NCBI GenBank assembly: GCA_024234875.1
Contig: JACKNM010000017.1
Location: forward strand, 1 to 64,000
Reading direction: 5' to 3'
Length of the DNA stretch: 64,000 nucleotides
From: Ectothiorhodospiraceae bacterium
GTDB taxonomy: Bacteria > Pseudomonadota > Gammaproteobacteria > HK1
Position numbers and translations under genes: made by a program. The notes under the pieces were generated by a model that saw only the letters and a program-made list of their open reading frames with translations, searched no databases and was not told the DNA's origin. Below are positions 44,703-53,496 of the stretch, one piece after another. How positions within the stretch are numbered: position 1 is the stretch's first letter; each line of letters starts with the position of its first letter.

Positions 44703-45629
44703 TCAGCCCGACTTGGCCGGTGGCTTGCCGGCATTCGTGGCGCGCTGGGTGTTCACGCCGGGGATCGCCTCGAGCGCGCCACCGTCGACATCCGCTCCCT
44801 TGACGATGACCACCTCGACGCGGCGGTTCCGCGCGCGGTTCTCGTTCGAGTCGTTGGCCGCCAGCGGCTGGGTGTCGGCATGGCCCTCGATCAGGAATCG
44901 GGTCGTGTCGATGCCCGCGACCTTGCTCAGGTGATGGACGACGCTCACCGAGCGCGCCGCCGAGAGCTCCCAGTTCGAGCGGAAGCGGGCGGTTGCGATC
45001 GGGACGTCGTCGGTGTGGCCGGCGATGATGATGCGACCGTCGGTGTCGCGGACCACCTCGCCGATGCGCGCGATTACCGGCTCGAAGCGCTCCATTAGGG
45101 TGGCGCTTCCCGATGGGAACGAGCCCTTCTCCTGGATGCGGATGATGATGCGCTGGTTGTCGGTCTCGATGTCGAGCAGGCCCTTCTGGATCTCCTCGGC
45201 GAAGGCCTGCTTGAGCTCGGTCGCGTCGACCTGCGGCTGCACCGGGACCTCGACGATCTTGACCTTCTCGCTGTCGTCCTCGTCCTTGCCGCGACCCTTG
45301 CCGTCGATGTCGGTGGCGAGCTCGCGGCTGTTGTCGTCCATGGTCGTCTGGCGCACCTCGTTCAACACCGTCGGCTCCGGGCGGCCGGGGCTGAACTCCT
45401 TGGCGATGACGCTGGTGCCCTTCGGGATCTCCTTCGCCTTGACCTCACGCTGGACACCGAACGCGGCCGACATCGAGCCCGCCAGCTGCTTGAACTTCAG
45501 CACGTCCATCTCGGAGAACGCGAGCAGGAGCACGAAGAAGCACATCAGCAGGGACATGAGATCGGCGAAGGTCATGACCCAGGCCGGAGCGCCGGCGGGT
45601 GGTGCCTTCTTCGGGGTTTCTTCGTCCAC
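44703..45629 (-). CDS. motB: Flagellar stator protein MotB/PomB
   Basis: A 308-residue stator B subunit. The single membrane helix carries the ion-binding aspartate, Asp23 in WVMTFADLMSLLMCFFVLLL. The C-terminal OmpA-like peptidoglycan-binding domain includes IIIAGHTDDVPIATARFRSN and the conserved NENRARNRRVEVVI. The MDEETPKKAPPAGAPAW start and Asp23 placement are PomB-like, which hints at sodium coupling. Proton coupling cannot be excluded. motA lies 42 bases upstream. Confidence 0.93.
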   Translation of the reverse strand: MDEETPKKAPPAGAPAWVMTFADLMSLLMCFFVLLLAFSEMDVLKFKQLAGSMSAAFGVQREVKAKEIPKGTSVIAKEFSPGRPEPTVLNEVRQTTMDDNSRELATDIDGKGRGKDEDDSEKVKIVEVPVQPQVDATELKQAFAEEIQKGLLDIETDNQRIIIRIQEKGSFPSGSATLMERFEPVIARIGEVVRDTDGRIIIAGHTDDVPIATARFRSNWELSAARSVSVVHHLSKVAGIDTTRFLIEGHADTQPLAANDSNENRARNRRVEVVIVKGADVDGGALEAIPGVNTQRATNAGKPPAKSG

Positions 45630-45671
45630 CGGCGAATGCTCCTAGGGACTCGATACGGGCGAGGAGGGCGG

Positions 45672-46442
45672 TCAGCCGCCCGCCTGCGCCATCTCCTTGT
45701 CCCGCTTGCTGCCGGGCAGGTAGGTCTTGAGCAACGTCTCCAGCACGCGCGGGTTGAGACCCTCCTGGATGCCGCTGATGGTCTCCAGGATGAGCGACTT
45801 GTTCACGCGCTCCTCGGAGCTGCGATAGGCGAGCTTGTCGGCCAGCGGCAACGCGAAGGCGTTGGCGATCACCGCGCCGTAGAGGGTGGTGAGCAGGGCG
45901 ACCGCCATCGCCGGCCCGATGGCTTTCGGGTCGTCCATGGCCGAGAGCATCTGCACCAGTCCGATCAGCGTGCCGATCATGCCCATCGCGGGCGCGAGGT
46001 CGCCGATCGACTTGAAGATGCTCTGGCCGGTGTCGTGGCGCTCGATGGCCTGATTGATGTCCTTGTTCAGCATCCGGCGCACGAAGTCGGGGTCGTGGCC
46101 GTCGACGCAGAGCTGGATCCCCTTCTTCAGGAACTCGTTGGCGACCTCCACGCTCTCGAGCGCGAGGAGACCGTTCTTGCGCGCGGTGTTCGCGAGCTGC
46201 AAGCCCTCCTCGATGATCTTCTCCGGGCTCTCCGACTTGTGGAGGAACGCTTTCATCGCGACCTTGAACGCACCGAAGAAGGTTCCGAGCGGGAACTTCA
46301 TCAGTACCGACCCGATCGTGCCGCCGATGACGATCAGCAACGACGGCACGTTGATGAACAGCATGAAGTCGCCACCCGTCGCGATGGCGCCGACGATGAC
46401 GCCGAGCGCGGCGAGGAGGCCGATGAGGGTCGCCAGATCCAT
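45672..46442 (-). CDS. motA: Flagellar stator protein MotA/PomA
   Basis: A 256-residue four-helix stator A subunit. Family segments are MDLATLIGLLAALGVIVGAI, LMKFPLGTFFGAFKVAMKAF, the conserved proline-bearing helix APAMGMIGTLIGLVQMLSAM, and ALLTTLYGAVIANAFALPLA. Length and sequence fit the PomA/LafT group. It heads the motA-motB-pilZ unit. The cluster is inserted between the SPOR gene and cvpA, which are close neighbours in Pseudomonas. Confidence 0.94.
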   Translation of the reverse strand: MDLATLIGLLAALGVIVGAIATGGDFMLFINVPSLLIVIGGTIGSVLMKFPLGTFFGAFKVAMKAFLHKSESPEKIIEEGLQLANTARKNGLLALESVEVANEFLKKGIQLCVDGHDPDFVRRMLNKDINQAIERHDTGQSIFKSIGDLAPAMGMIGTLIGLVQMLSAMDDPKAIGPAMAVALLTTLYGAVIANAFALPLADKLAYRSSEERVNKSLILETISGIQEGLNPRVLETLLKTYLPGSKRDKEMAQAGG

Positions 46443-46700
46443 TCCTGACTCCGTCCGAGGGACAGGGCGCGTCGCGGCGACGTCGGATCGAGGGCGCCGT
46501 CGACGAGTGCTGTATCGGCGCCGGCGGATCGGGCTTTAGGTGGGGTGTCGGTGGCGGGCCAGGGGACGGCGCTTCGGGTGCGGAAACGAGAATCCGGTTC
46601 CTGGTCTGCGGACGGTTTCCGTGTCCGGCCGCCGGCCGGCTCGGTCGGGGGCGCGGTGGCTGCTACCATCGCGCCTCCTCGGGGGTGCTCTGGGTGGACG

Positions 46701-47189
46701 ATGATCTGGGCCGACTACGTGATCCTGGCGGTGATCGGCGTCTCGTCGGTGTTGAGCCTGCTGCGCGGCTTCGTGCGCGAGGCCCTGTCGCTGCTCGGCT
46801 GGATCCTCGCCTTCTGGGTCTCCCTCACCTTCACGCCGATGGTCGCGGGGTTGCTCGAGTCGCAGGTCGCGGCGCCGTCACTGCGCCAGGCGATGGCCTT
46901 TGCGGCGCTGTTCGTGTCCACCCTGGTGGCGAGTGGGCTGGTGGTCTGGCTGGTCGGGGCACTGATGGACAAGGCCGGGCTGTCGGGGACCGATCGCGTG
47001 CTCGGCATGGTGTTCGGCGCCGCCCGCGGCATCCTCGTGGTGGCCCTGCTGGTCCTGCTCGCCGGCCTGACCGCGCTGCCGCGCGACGCCTGGTGGCAGC
47101 AATCGGTCCTGCTCGGGCACTTCGAGGCCGCGGCCCTGAAGATGCGGTCCTTGCTGCCGCCCGACATCGCCCAGCACTTCGAGTACTGA
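46701..47189 (+). CDS. cvpA: CvpA-family membrane protein
   Basis: A 162-residue inner-membrane protein with four hydrophobic segments (WADYVILAVIGVSSVLSLLR, LLGWILAFWVSLTFTPMVAG, AFAALFVSTLVASGLVVWLV, AARGILVVALLVLLAGLTAL). The FVREALSLLGWILAFWVS region and GxxRG-type loop are typical of CvpA, needed for colicin V production and envelope homeostasis in E. coli. The partner order cvpA-purF is conserved. The start follows 258 bases divergent from motA. Confidence 0.92.
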   Translation: MIWADYVILAVIGVSSVLSLLRGFVREALSLLGWILAFWVSLTFTPMVAGLLESQVAAPSLRQAMAFAALFVSTLVASGLVVWLVGALMDKAGLSGTDRVLGMVFGAARGILVVALLVLLAGLTALPRDAWWQQSVLLGHFEAAALKMRSLLPPDIAQHFEY

Positions 47190-47363
47190 GCGCCGACGTC
47201 GTCACCGGGCGCGGTCGGCGCGCCGTGCCGCCCCCGGGGGGGGGCCGGCTCCCGGCGGTCAGGTGGCCGGTCGCCGGCCCGAGGTTCTCAGCCCGATGTG
47301 ACCGGGGTATGATCGCGCCTTCCCGGGCCCCGCTGCCCCTACCCGCTCACCCGAGGCGTGCCC

Positions 47364-48872
47364 ATGTGCGGCATCGTGGGAATCGTCGGGCGCTCGAGCG
47401 TCAATCAGTCGCTCTACGACGCCCTCACGGTGCTCCAGCATCGTGGCCAGGATGCCGCCGGCATCACCACCTGTGACGGTAACAAGCTCTATCTCCGCAA
47501 GGCGATGGGCCTGGTGCGTGACGTCTTCGAGGAACGGCACATGTTGCGCCTGCGGGGCAACATGGGCATCGGGCACGTCCGTTACCCGACCGCCGGCCGG
47601 GCCTCGTCGGCCGAGGCGCAGCCGTTCTACGTCAACGCCCCGTACGGCATCACCCTCGCCCACAACGGCAACCTGGTGAACGCCGAGGCGCTGTCGGAGG
47701 AGGTCTTTCGCGACGATCTGCGCCACGTCAACACCGAGTCCGATTCCGAGATCCTGCTCAACGTGTTGGCGCACGAGCTGCACAAGCTCGGCAAGATGAG
47801 CCTCGATGCCGACGACGTGTTCGAGGCGGTGGCGCAGGTCCACAAGCGGTGCAACGGTGGCTACGCCGCGATCGCGATGATCGTCGGCTACGGGATCGTC
47901 GCCTTCCGCGATCCGTTCGGAATTCGCCCGGTGTGCTTCGGCCGTCGCGAGACCGCCGACGGGCCGGAGTTCATGGTCGCCTCGGAGAGCGTCGCGTTGG
48001 ACGCCCTCGACTTCGAGCTGGTGCGCGATCTGGAGCCCGGCGAGGCCATCTACATCGAGGCCGACGGCAGGCTGCACACGCGTCGCTGCGCGGTCGACGC
48101 GATCTACTCCCCGTGCATCTTCGAGTTCGTGTATCTCGCCCGTCCGGACTCGATCATGGACGACGTCTCGATCTACAAGGCGCGGCTGCGCATGGGCGAG
48201 CGTCTCGCCGAGCGCGTGCTGGCGCAGTGGCCGGATCACGACATCGACGTGGTGATTCCGATTCCGGAGACCAGTCGCCACGTCGCCCTTCCCCTCGCCA
48301 CCCGGCTCGGGGTGAAGTATCGCGAGGGCTTCGTCAAGAATCGCTACATCGGGCGCACGTTCATCATGCCCGGACAGAAGGAGCGCCGCCGCTCGGTCCG
48401 CCAGAAGCTCAATGCCATCGGGCTCGAGTTCGACGGCAAGAACGTGCTGCTGGTCGACGACTCCATCGTGCGCGGGACCACGTCGGAGCAGATCATCCAG
48501 ATGGCGCGCGACGCGGGCGCCCGGCGCGTGTACTTCGCCTCGGCGGCGCCGCCGGTCCGCTATCAGAACGTCTACGGCATCGACATGCCAGTGGTCGGCG
48601 AGCTGGTGGCGCACAACCGCACCGAGGACGATGTCGCCCGCGCCATCGGCGCCGACCGGCTCTTCTACCAGACCCTGCCCGACCTGGTGGACGCGGTGCG
48701 CTACGGCAATCCGCGCCTGCAGCAGTTCGACACCTCCTGCTTCACCGGTGAGTACGTGACCCCCGGCGTCAGCGTCGAGTACCTGGATCGGGTGGCGATG
48801 CGGCGCAACGACGGCGCGAAGGCGAGCCGGCGTCACGACGAGAGCCTGTTCGAGACGCAGGGCGCGGACTGA
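47364..48872 (+). CDS. purF: Amidophosphoribosyltransferase
   Basis: A 502-residue enzyme making phosphoribosylamine, the first committed purine intermediate. The ATG at 47364 gives MCGIVGIVG, so Cys2 becomes the N-terminal glutaminase nucleophile after Met removal. The GTG six bases upstream would bury it and is rejected. GAGG lies seven bases upstream of the ATG. QHRGQDAAGI and the PRPP loop VLLVDDSIVRGTTSEQII near residue 360 are intact. There is no propeptide. Confidence 0.97.
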   Translation: MCGIVGIVGRSSVNQSLYDALTVLQHRGQDAAGITTCDGNKLYLRKAMGLVRDVFEERHMLRLRGNMGIGHVRYPTAGRASSAEAQPFYVNAPYGITLAHNGNLVNAEALSEEVFRDDLRHVNTESDSEILLNVLAHELHKLGKMSLDADDVFEAVAQVHKRCNGGYAAIAMIVGYGIVAFRDPFGIRPVCFGRRETADGPEFMVASESVALDALDFELVRDLEPGEAIYIEADGRLHTRRCAVDAIYSPCIFEFVYLARPDSIMDDVSIYKARLRMGERLAERVLAQWPDHDIDVVIPIPETSRHVALPLATRLGVKYREGFVKNRYIGRTFIMPGQKERRRSVRQKLNAIGLEFDGKNVLLVDDSIVRGTTSEQIIQMARDAGARRVYFASAAPPVRYQNVYGIDMPVVGELVAHNRTEDDVARAIGADRLFYQTLPDLVDAVRYGNPRLQQFDTSCFTGEYVTPGVSVEYLDRVAMRRNDGAKASRRHDESLFETQGAD

Positions 48873-48942
48873 CGCCCCGGCGCCGGTCGCCGGCGTCGCG
48901 GCGGCCGGCGGGCTCCCCCCCGCCCCCGTGTCACGTCCCTGG

Positions 48943-48972
48943 TTGACACCGGCCGGTCGCCTTTCATAGGCT
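48943..48972 (+). promoter_or_regulatory. Candidate sigma-70 promoter for the metZ leader
   Basis: A perfect TTGACA (48943-48948) is followed 17-18 bases later by ATAGGC/TAGGCT (48966-48972). The predicted transcript starts a few bases before the riboswitch-like element at 48981. Confidence 0.5.
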
Positions 48973-48980
48973 CCTCGTTC

Positions 48981-49032
48981 AGCGCCGATTTGACCTTCAG
49001 CTTGCGGGCGCTCAAGAAATACGGCTAAAGCG
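48981..49032 (+). ncRNA. SAM-II-type riboswitch in the metZ leader
   Basis: AGCGCC (48981-48986) pairs with GGCGCT (49007-49012) to form the first stem. The loop GATTTGACCTTCAGCTTGCG and the 3' segment ACGGCTAAAGCG carry the conserved bases of the SAM-II class. CTTCAGC in the loop can pair with GCTAAAG downstream (six of seven) to give the H-type pseudoknot. SAM-II elements sense S-adenosylmethionine and sit before methionine genes, mostly in Alphaproteobacteria. A terminator follows directly and metZ lies 98 bases downstream. Confidence 0.78.
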
Positions 49033-49046
49033 AGCGGGCGAGGGGA

Positions 49047-49081
49047 CCTGCTTTCGCGCACGCTGAAGGCGGGTTTTTTTT
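49047..49081 (+). terminator. Intrinsic terminator in the metZ leader
   Basis: CCTGCTTTC (49047-49055) pairs with GAAGGCGGG (49065-49073), nine pairs including two G-U. Eight T residues follow directly (49074-49081). It lies 15 bases after the riboswitch and 50 bases before metZ, consistent with SAM-dependent attenuation. Confidence 0.8.
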
Positions 49082-49130
49082 CGCCCTGGACGCACCGTGC
49101 CCCTGCGCGTCCAGCCAGGAGGACGACGAG

Positions 49131-50369
49131 ATGCGTGACCCCAGAGTTCCCGGTGACGGCGAGGCGCTCGCCTTCGATACCGTCGCGGTGCGCGCCGGAC
49201 AGGTGCGCGGCTCCGAGTGCGAGCACAACGATCCCATCTACGCCACCTCGAGCTTCGTCTTCGAGTCGGCGGCCCAGGCCGCGGCGCGATTCGCCGAGAC
49301 CGAGCCCGGGAACGTCTACTCGCGCTTCACCAACCCGACGGTGCGCACCTTCGAGCGGCGGCTGGCGGCGCTCGAGGGCGGTGCGGCCTGCGTGGCCACG
49401 GCGTCGGGGATGTCGGCGATCCTGAGCGTCTGCCTCGCCACGTTGAAGGCGGGCGACCACGTGGTGGCCGCCGACAGCCTCTTCGGGTCGACGATCTCGC
49501 TGTTCGCCAACCTGCTCTCGCGGTTCGACGTGCGCACCACCTTCGTCTCGGCATCGGACAGCGCGGCATTCGCCGCGGCGGTCGAGCCACGCACCCGACT
49601 GCTCTTCGTCGAGAGCCCGACCAACCCGCTCGGCGAGGTCGCCGACATCCCGGCGCTCGCCCGGATCGCCGACGACGCGGGTGCCGTCCTGGTGGTCGAC
49701 AACTGCATGTGCACCCCGGCGCTGCAGCGCCCGCTCGCCCTCGGCGCCCACGTGGTGGTGCACTCGGCGACCAAGTTCCTCGATGGCCAGGGGCGCTGCA
49801 TCGGCGGCGCGGTGGTCACCGCCACCGAGGAGCTCGGCAAGCAGGTCTTCGGCGTGCTGCGGACCGCGGGTCCTGCGATGAGCCCGTTCAACGCCTGGGT
49901 GTTCCTCAAGGGGCTGGAGACCCTGCGTCTGCGCATGCGCGCGGTGTCGGCCAGCGCGCAGAGCATTGCCGAGTGGTTGCAGACGCACCCCGCGGTCACC
50001 CGGGTCTTCTATCCCGGGCTGCCGAGTCATCCCCAGCACCGGCTCGCGAGCACCCAGCAGGCGGGTTTCGGCGGCATCGTGGCGTTCGAGGTGGTCGGCG
50101 GGCAGGCCGGCGCGTGGTCGGTGATCGACGCCACGCGGATGATCTCGATCACTGGTAATCTGGGCGACGCCAAGACCACCATCACCCACCCGGCGACCAC
50201 CACCCATGGGCGTCTGTCCGCTGCGGAGCGCGCGCGGGCCGGAATCGGCGATGGCCTCGTCCGCCTCGCGGTCGGGCTCGAGGACGTCGCCGACATCCGC
50301 GCCGATCTCGCGCGCGGGCTCGACGCGGTGGCGGCCGGTGCGAGCGCGGTCAGCGCGCAGACGGCCTGA
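49131..50369 (+). CDS. metZ: O-succinylhomoserine sulfhydrylase
   Basis: A 412-residue Cys/Met-metabolism PLP enzyme that makes homocysteine directly from O-succinylhomoserine and sulfide. Motifs are IYATSSFVFESAAQAAARF, VYSRFTNPTVRTFERRLAAL, ATASGMSAILSVCLATLKAG, and the PLP lysine near residue 215 in HSATKFLDGQGRCIGGAV. AGGAGG is eight bases upstream. The purF-metZ order matches Pseudomonas. The leader holds a SAM-II-like element and terminator, implying repression by SAM. Confidence 0.94.
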   Translation: MRDPRVPGDGEALAFDTVAVRAGQVRGSECEHNDPIYATSSFVFESAAQAAARFAETEPGNVYSRFTNPTVRTFERRLAALEGGAACVATASGMSAILSVCLATLKAGDHVVAADSLFGSTISLFANLLSRFDVRTTFVSASDSAAFAAAVEPRTRLLFVESPTNPLGEVADIPALARIADDAGAVLVVDNCMCTPALQRPLALGAHVVVHSATKFLDGQGRCIGGAVVTATEELGKQVFGVLRTAGPAMSPFNAWVFLKGLETLRLRMRAVSASAQSIAEWLQTHPAVTRVFYPGLPSHPQHRLASTQQAGFGGIVAFEVVGGQAGAWSVIDATRMISITGNLGDAKTTITHPATTTHGRLSAAERARAGIGDGLVRLAVGLEDVADIRADLARGLDAVAAGASAVSAQTA

Positions 50370-50452
50370 GGCTTGGCCTCGCGGGTGACGGGGTTTCCCG
50401 GTCGGGCTCGGGGCCCGACCGCATCGACATCGACGATTCGAGGCTTTCCACG

Positions 50453-51967
50453 ATGAGCGTGATCCGACAAGACGACGTCATCCAGAGCGTGGCCGACGCC
50501 CTGCAATACATCTCCTATTACCATCCCGTCGACTTCATCACCGCGCTCGGCGAGGCCTACGCGCGTGAGGAGTCGCCGGCGGCGCGCGATGCGATGGCCC
50601 AGATCCTGATGAACTCGCGGATGTCGGCCGAGGGCCGTCGCCCGATGTGTCAGGACACCGGGATCGTCGTCGCCTTCGTCAAGGTCGGCATGGACGTGCG
50701 CTGGGACTCGACCCTCGACCTCCAGGGGATGATCGACGAGGGTGTGCGCCGCGGTTACACGAACCCCGACAACGTGCTCCGGGCATCGGTGGTGGAGCCA
50801 CCGATCGGTGCGCGCAAGAATACGCGCGACAACACCCCCGCCGTCGTGCACACCGAGCTGGTGGCCGGCGACAAGCTCGAGATCACCCTCGCCGCGAAGG
50901 GCGGTGGTTCGGAGAACAAGTCGAAGTTCACCATCCTCAACCCGAGCGACAGTGTCGTCGACTGGGTGGTGGAGACGGTGCCGAAGATGGGCGCGGGTTG
51001 GTGCCCGCCCGGCATCCTGGGGCTCGGGATCGGTGGCACCGCCGAGAAGGCGATGGTGATGGCCAAGGCGGCCTTGAACGACCCGATCGACATGCATGCG
51101 CTGCGCGCCCGCGGACCGGCGGACGACATCGAGCGCATGCGCATCGAGCTCTACGACAAGATCAACGCGCTCGGTATCGGCGCGCAGGGGCTCGGTGGGC
51201 TCACCACCGTGCTCGACGTGAAGATCAACCACTACCCGACCCACGCGACCTCGCTGCCGGTCGCCCTGATCCCCAACTGCGCGTCGACCCGGCACGTGCA
51301 TTTCACCCTCGACGGCTCCGGGCCGGCGGTGCTCGAGCCCCCGCGCCTCGAGGACTGGCCGGACGTCAGCTGGACGCCCTCCGGCGAGGCGCGGCGGGTG
51401 AACCTCGACACGTTGACCCGCGAGGAGGTGGCGTCGTGGCGCGCGGGCGATCGCGTGCTGCTCTCGGGCAAGCTGCTCACTGGCCGTGACGCCGCGCACC
51501 GGCGGATTCAACAGCTCATCGAATCCGGGCAGGCGCTTCCCGAGGGCGTCGATTTCCGCAATCGGGTCATCTACTACGTCGGTCCGGTGGACCCGGTGCG
51601 CGACGAGGCGGTGGGGCCGGCGGGCCCGACCACCTCGACTCGCATGGACAAGTTCACCGACCTGATGCTGGGCGACCTCGGGCTGATCGGCATGGTCGGC
51701 AAGGCCGAGCGCGGCCCGCTCGCCATCGACTCGATCAAGCGTCACGGCGGTGTCTATCTGATCGCGGTCGGCGGCGCGGCCTATCTGGTCTCGAAGGCGA
51801 TTCGCTCGACGCGCCTGATCGCGTTCGAGGATCTCGGGATGGAGGCGATCCGGGAGTTCGAGATCGTCGACATGCCGGTGACGGTGGCGGTGGACGCCAC
51901 CGGCGACTCGGTGCACTCGAGTGGGCCGGCGAAGTGGCGTCGCCAGCTCGCCCTGGAGGTGAGCTGA
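50453..51967 (+). CDS. Fumarate hydratase, class I ([4Fe-4S])
   Basis: A 504-residue oxygen-sensitive fumarase of the FumA/FumB type with the alpha and beta parts fused. It hydrates fumarate to malate. The cluster cysteines are Cys66 in RPMCQDTGIVVAFVK, one near residue 184 (GAGWCPPG) and one near residue 275 (PNCASTRHVHFTL). The C-terminal half has GPTTSTRMDKFTDLMLG and GKAERGPLAIDSIKRHGGVY. It is a likely client of the SUF system encoded nearby. It may be monocistronic, 83 bases after metZ. Confidence 0.94.
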   Translation: MSVIRQDDVIQSVADALQYISYYHPVDFITALGEAYAREESPAARDAMAQILMNSRMSAEGRRPMCQDTGIVVAFVKVGMDVRWDSTLDLQGMIDEGVRRGYTNPDNVLRASVVEPPIGARKNTRDNTPAVVHTELVAGDKLEITLAAKGGGSENKSKFTILNPSDSVVDWVVETVPKMGAGWCPPGILGLGIGGTAEKAMVMAKAALNDPIDMHALRARGPADDIERMRIELYDKINALGIGAQGLGGLTTVLDVKINHYPTHATSLPVALIPNCASTRHVHFTLDGSGPAVLEPPRLEDWPDVSWTPSGEARRVNLDTLTREEVASWRAGDRVLLSGKLLTGRDAAHRRIQQLIESGQALPEGVDFRNRVIYYVGPVDPVRDEAVGPAGPTTSTRMDKFTDLMLGDLGLIGMVGKAERGPLAIDSIKRHGGVYLIAVGGAAYLVSKAIRSTRLIAFEDLGMEAIREFEIVDMPVTVAVDATGDSVHSSGPAKWRRQLALEVS

Positions 51968-52035
51968 CCGCGGTCACGATGACGTGGCGAGGTATCGTCA
52001 GCCGGGTCGAGCGAGGTCGAGTCAGGGGTGGAGCG

Positions 52036-52446
52036 ATGAGCGAGCCGACCGAGGACAGGGTGGAGCTCTCCGACCGCGAGTGGCGGGAGCGGTTGACCCC
52101 CGAGCAGTACAAGGTCACACGGCGAAAGGGTACCGAGCGCGCCTTCACCGGTGCCTACCACGACTGCAAGCGTGCAGGGCTCTACCGGTGCGTGTGCTGC
52201 GGTGCGCCGCTGTTCAGCTCGCAGTCGAAGTTCGACTCCGGGACCGGCTGGCCGAGCTTCTGGGAAGCGGCGCCGGGCGCGGCAGTGCGCGAGGAGGAGG
52301 ACCGAACGCTGTGGATGGTGCGAACGGAGGTGCTCTGTGAGCGCTGCGACGCCCACCTCGGCCACGTCTTCCCGGACGGCCCCGCGCCGACCGGGCTCCG
52401 CTACTGCATCAACTCCGCCGCGCTGAAGCTCGACGAGGAGAGCTGA
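52036..52446 (+). CDS. msrB: Peptide-methionine (R)-S-oxide reductase
   Basis: A 136-residue MsrB that repairs methionine-R-sulfoxide in proteins. The structural zinc cysteines are in YRCVCCGAPLF and LCERCDAHLGHVFPDG. The catalytic cysteine is in GLRYCINSAALKL near the C-terminus. The ATG at 52036 (MSEPTEDRVELSDREW) gives family length. The frame runs further upstream, but that part is not conserved. Confidence 0.94.
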   Translation: MSEPTEDRVELSDREWRERLTPEQYKVTRRKGTERAFTGAYHDCKRAGLYRCVCCGAPLFSSQSKFDSGTGWPSFWEAAPGAAVREEEDRTLWMVRTEVLCERCDAHLGHVFPDGPAPTGLRYCINSAALKLDEES

Positions 52447-52480
52447 CGGCCACGCGCGCGCCGTTCGGACCCGTGGCCCG

Positions 52481-52660
52481 GGAACCGGTGGGTTCACCCC
52501 GGACTGCGCTGACGCTTCGTCCGGGCTACGGGCTGACCGCGTCGCCCGGGTGGAGCGAAGCGCAACCCGGGGAACCGGTGGGCTCACCCCGGACTGCGCT
52601 GGCGCTTCGTCCGGGCCACGGGCTGACCGCGTCGCCCGGGTGGAGCGCAGGGCAACCCGG
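52481..52660. repeat. Two 90-bp direct repeats of the REP-like family
   Basis: Copies start at GGAACCGGTGGG at 52481 and 52571. Each has CACCCCGGACTGCGCT-n-ACGCTTCGTCCGGGC-like and GTCGCCCGGGTGGAGCG-n-CAACCCGGGG blocks. They are inverted relative to the 113-bp units at 28534-28910 and share the same hairpin cores. They lie between the convergent ends of msrB and the Rieske gene. Confidence 0.8.
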
Positions 52661-52720
52661 GGCTCGGTGGCGGCGTCGTGACGTCGTCGGGCCGCGCTCG
52701 GCGCGGCTTCCGTGGGCGGC

Positions 52721-53041
52721 TCAATCCCAGCGGCCGTCCCGGATCTGGACGATCCCGTCGTGCACGCGGGTCGCGATGCGGGCGACCGGCTCGTAGGCCG
52801 GCGGGGTCAGCGCTGCGCCGGTGCGCACGCAGAAGCGTGCGCCGTGGCGGGGGCATTCGATCTGGTCGCCATGGAGGAAGCCGCTGGAGAGGTCCGAGTC
52901 GTCGTGGCTGCAGAGATCCTCGAGCGCGAAGAACTCGCCGTCGACGTTGAACACCACCACGGTGATGTCGTCGACATCGACCACCTGGCTCGTGCCGGGC
53001 TCGAAGTCGACCACCGGGATCACGTCGACCCAATCGGACAT
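52721..53041 (-). CDS. Rieske [2Fe-2S] ferredoxin, last gene of the SUF operon
   Basis: A 106-residue Rieske protein of the non-heme-dioxygenase ferredoxin type. The cluster ligands are Cys and His in EDLCSHDDSDLSSG and in IECPRHGARFCVRTG. It is soluble, with no signal or membrane helix, and would carry single electrons. I chose the ATG at 53041 (MSDWVDVIPV), and AGGA lies about ten bases upstream. Similar ferredoxins occur in SUF operons of other bacteria, but their role there is not established. Confidence 0.88.
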   Translation of the reverse strand: MSDWVDVIPVVDFEPGTSQVVDVDDITVVVFNVDGEFFALEDLCSHDDSDLSSGFLHGDQIECPRHGARFCVRTGAALTPPAYEPVARIATRVHDGIVQIRDGRWD

Positions 53042-53123
53042 CGCTACCAATCCTTCTGTGTTACGGGGCCCGGGCGCGCGGAGGGACGGCGCTGCGAGGG
53101 CAGCGCCGACGCCGGGGGATCGC

Positions 53124-53489
53124 TCAGAGCAGACCGAGCTGCAGCTTGACCTCGTCGGTCAGGGCATCGATGGTCCAGGGCGGATCCCAGACCAGCTCGA
53201 CCACCGCGTCGTTCACGCCGTCGACCGCGCGTACCGACTCCTCGACCAGGCCGGGGAAGGTCTGGGCCACGGGGCAGCCGGGGGAGGTGAGCGTCATGTC
53301 CACCTCGACGTTCGCGTTGACGTCGATGTCGACTCGGTAGACCAGTCCGAGGTCGTAGATGTTGACCGGGATCTCCGGGTCGTAGATCTGGCGTAGGGCG
53401 TCGATGATGCGCTCGCGCAGCGCGTCGTGTTCGGTGCTCGTCGCCGTGTCAGCGGTGTCGGTACAGGATTGCTCGCTCAAGGCAGTCAC
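53124..53489 (-). CDS. SUF-associated DUF59/MIP18-family protein (SufT/PaaD-like)
   Basis: A 121-residue protein of the DUF59 family, acting in Fe-S cluster maturation. The conserved core is IYDPEIPVNIYDLGLVYRVD, followed by the cysteine motif LTSPGCPVAQTFPGLVEES. The first 20 residues are variable. The start is GTG at 53489, seven bases after sufU ends. It belongs to the sufBCDSU transcription unit and probably helps deliver clusters to client proteins. Confidence 0.88.
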   Translation of the reverse strand: MTALSEQSCTDTADTATSTEHDALRERIIDALRQIYDPEIPVNIYDLGLVYRVDIDVNANVEVDMTLTSPGCPVAQTFPGLVEESVRAVDGVNDAVVELVWDPPWTIDALTDEVKLQLGLL

Positions 53490-53496
53490 GTCGTCG

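Noticed and set aside
47358..47363. GTG start for purF two codons upstream
   Set aside because: It would place two residues before the Cys that must become N-terminal for glutaminase activity. ATG 47364 fits and has a ribosome site.
47259..50207. 982-residue open frame on the minus strand
   Set aside because: It is antisense to purF and metZ, both clear genes. Its product is Arg/His/Val/Glu-rich low-complexity sequence of the kind GC-rich antisense frames give.
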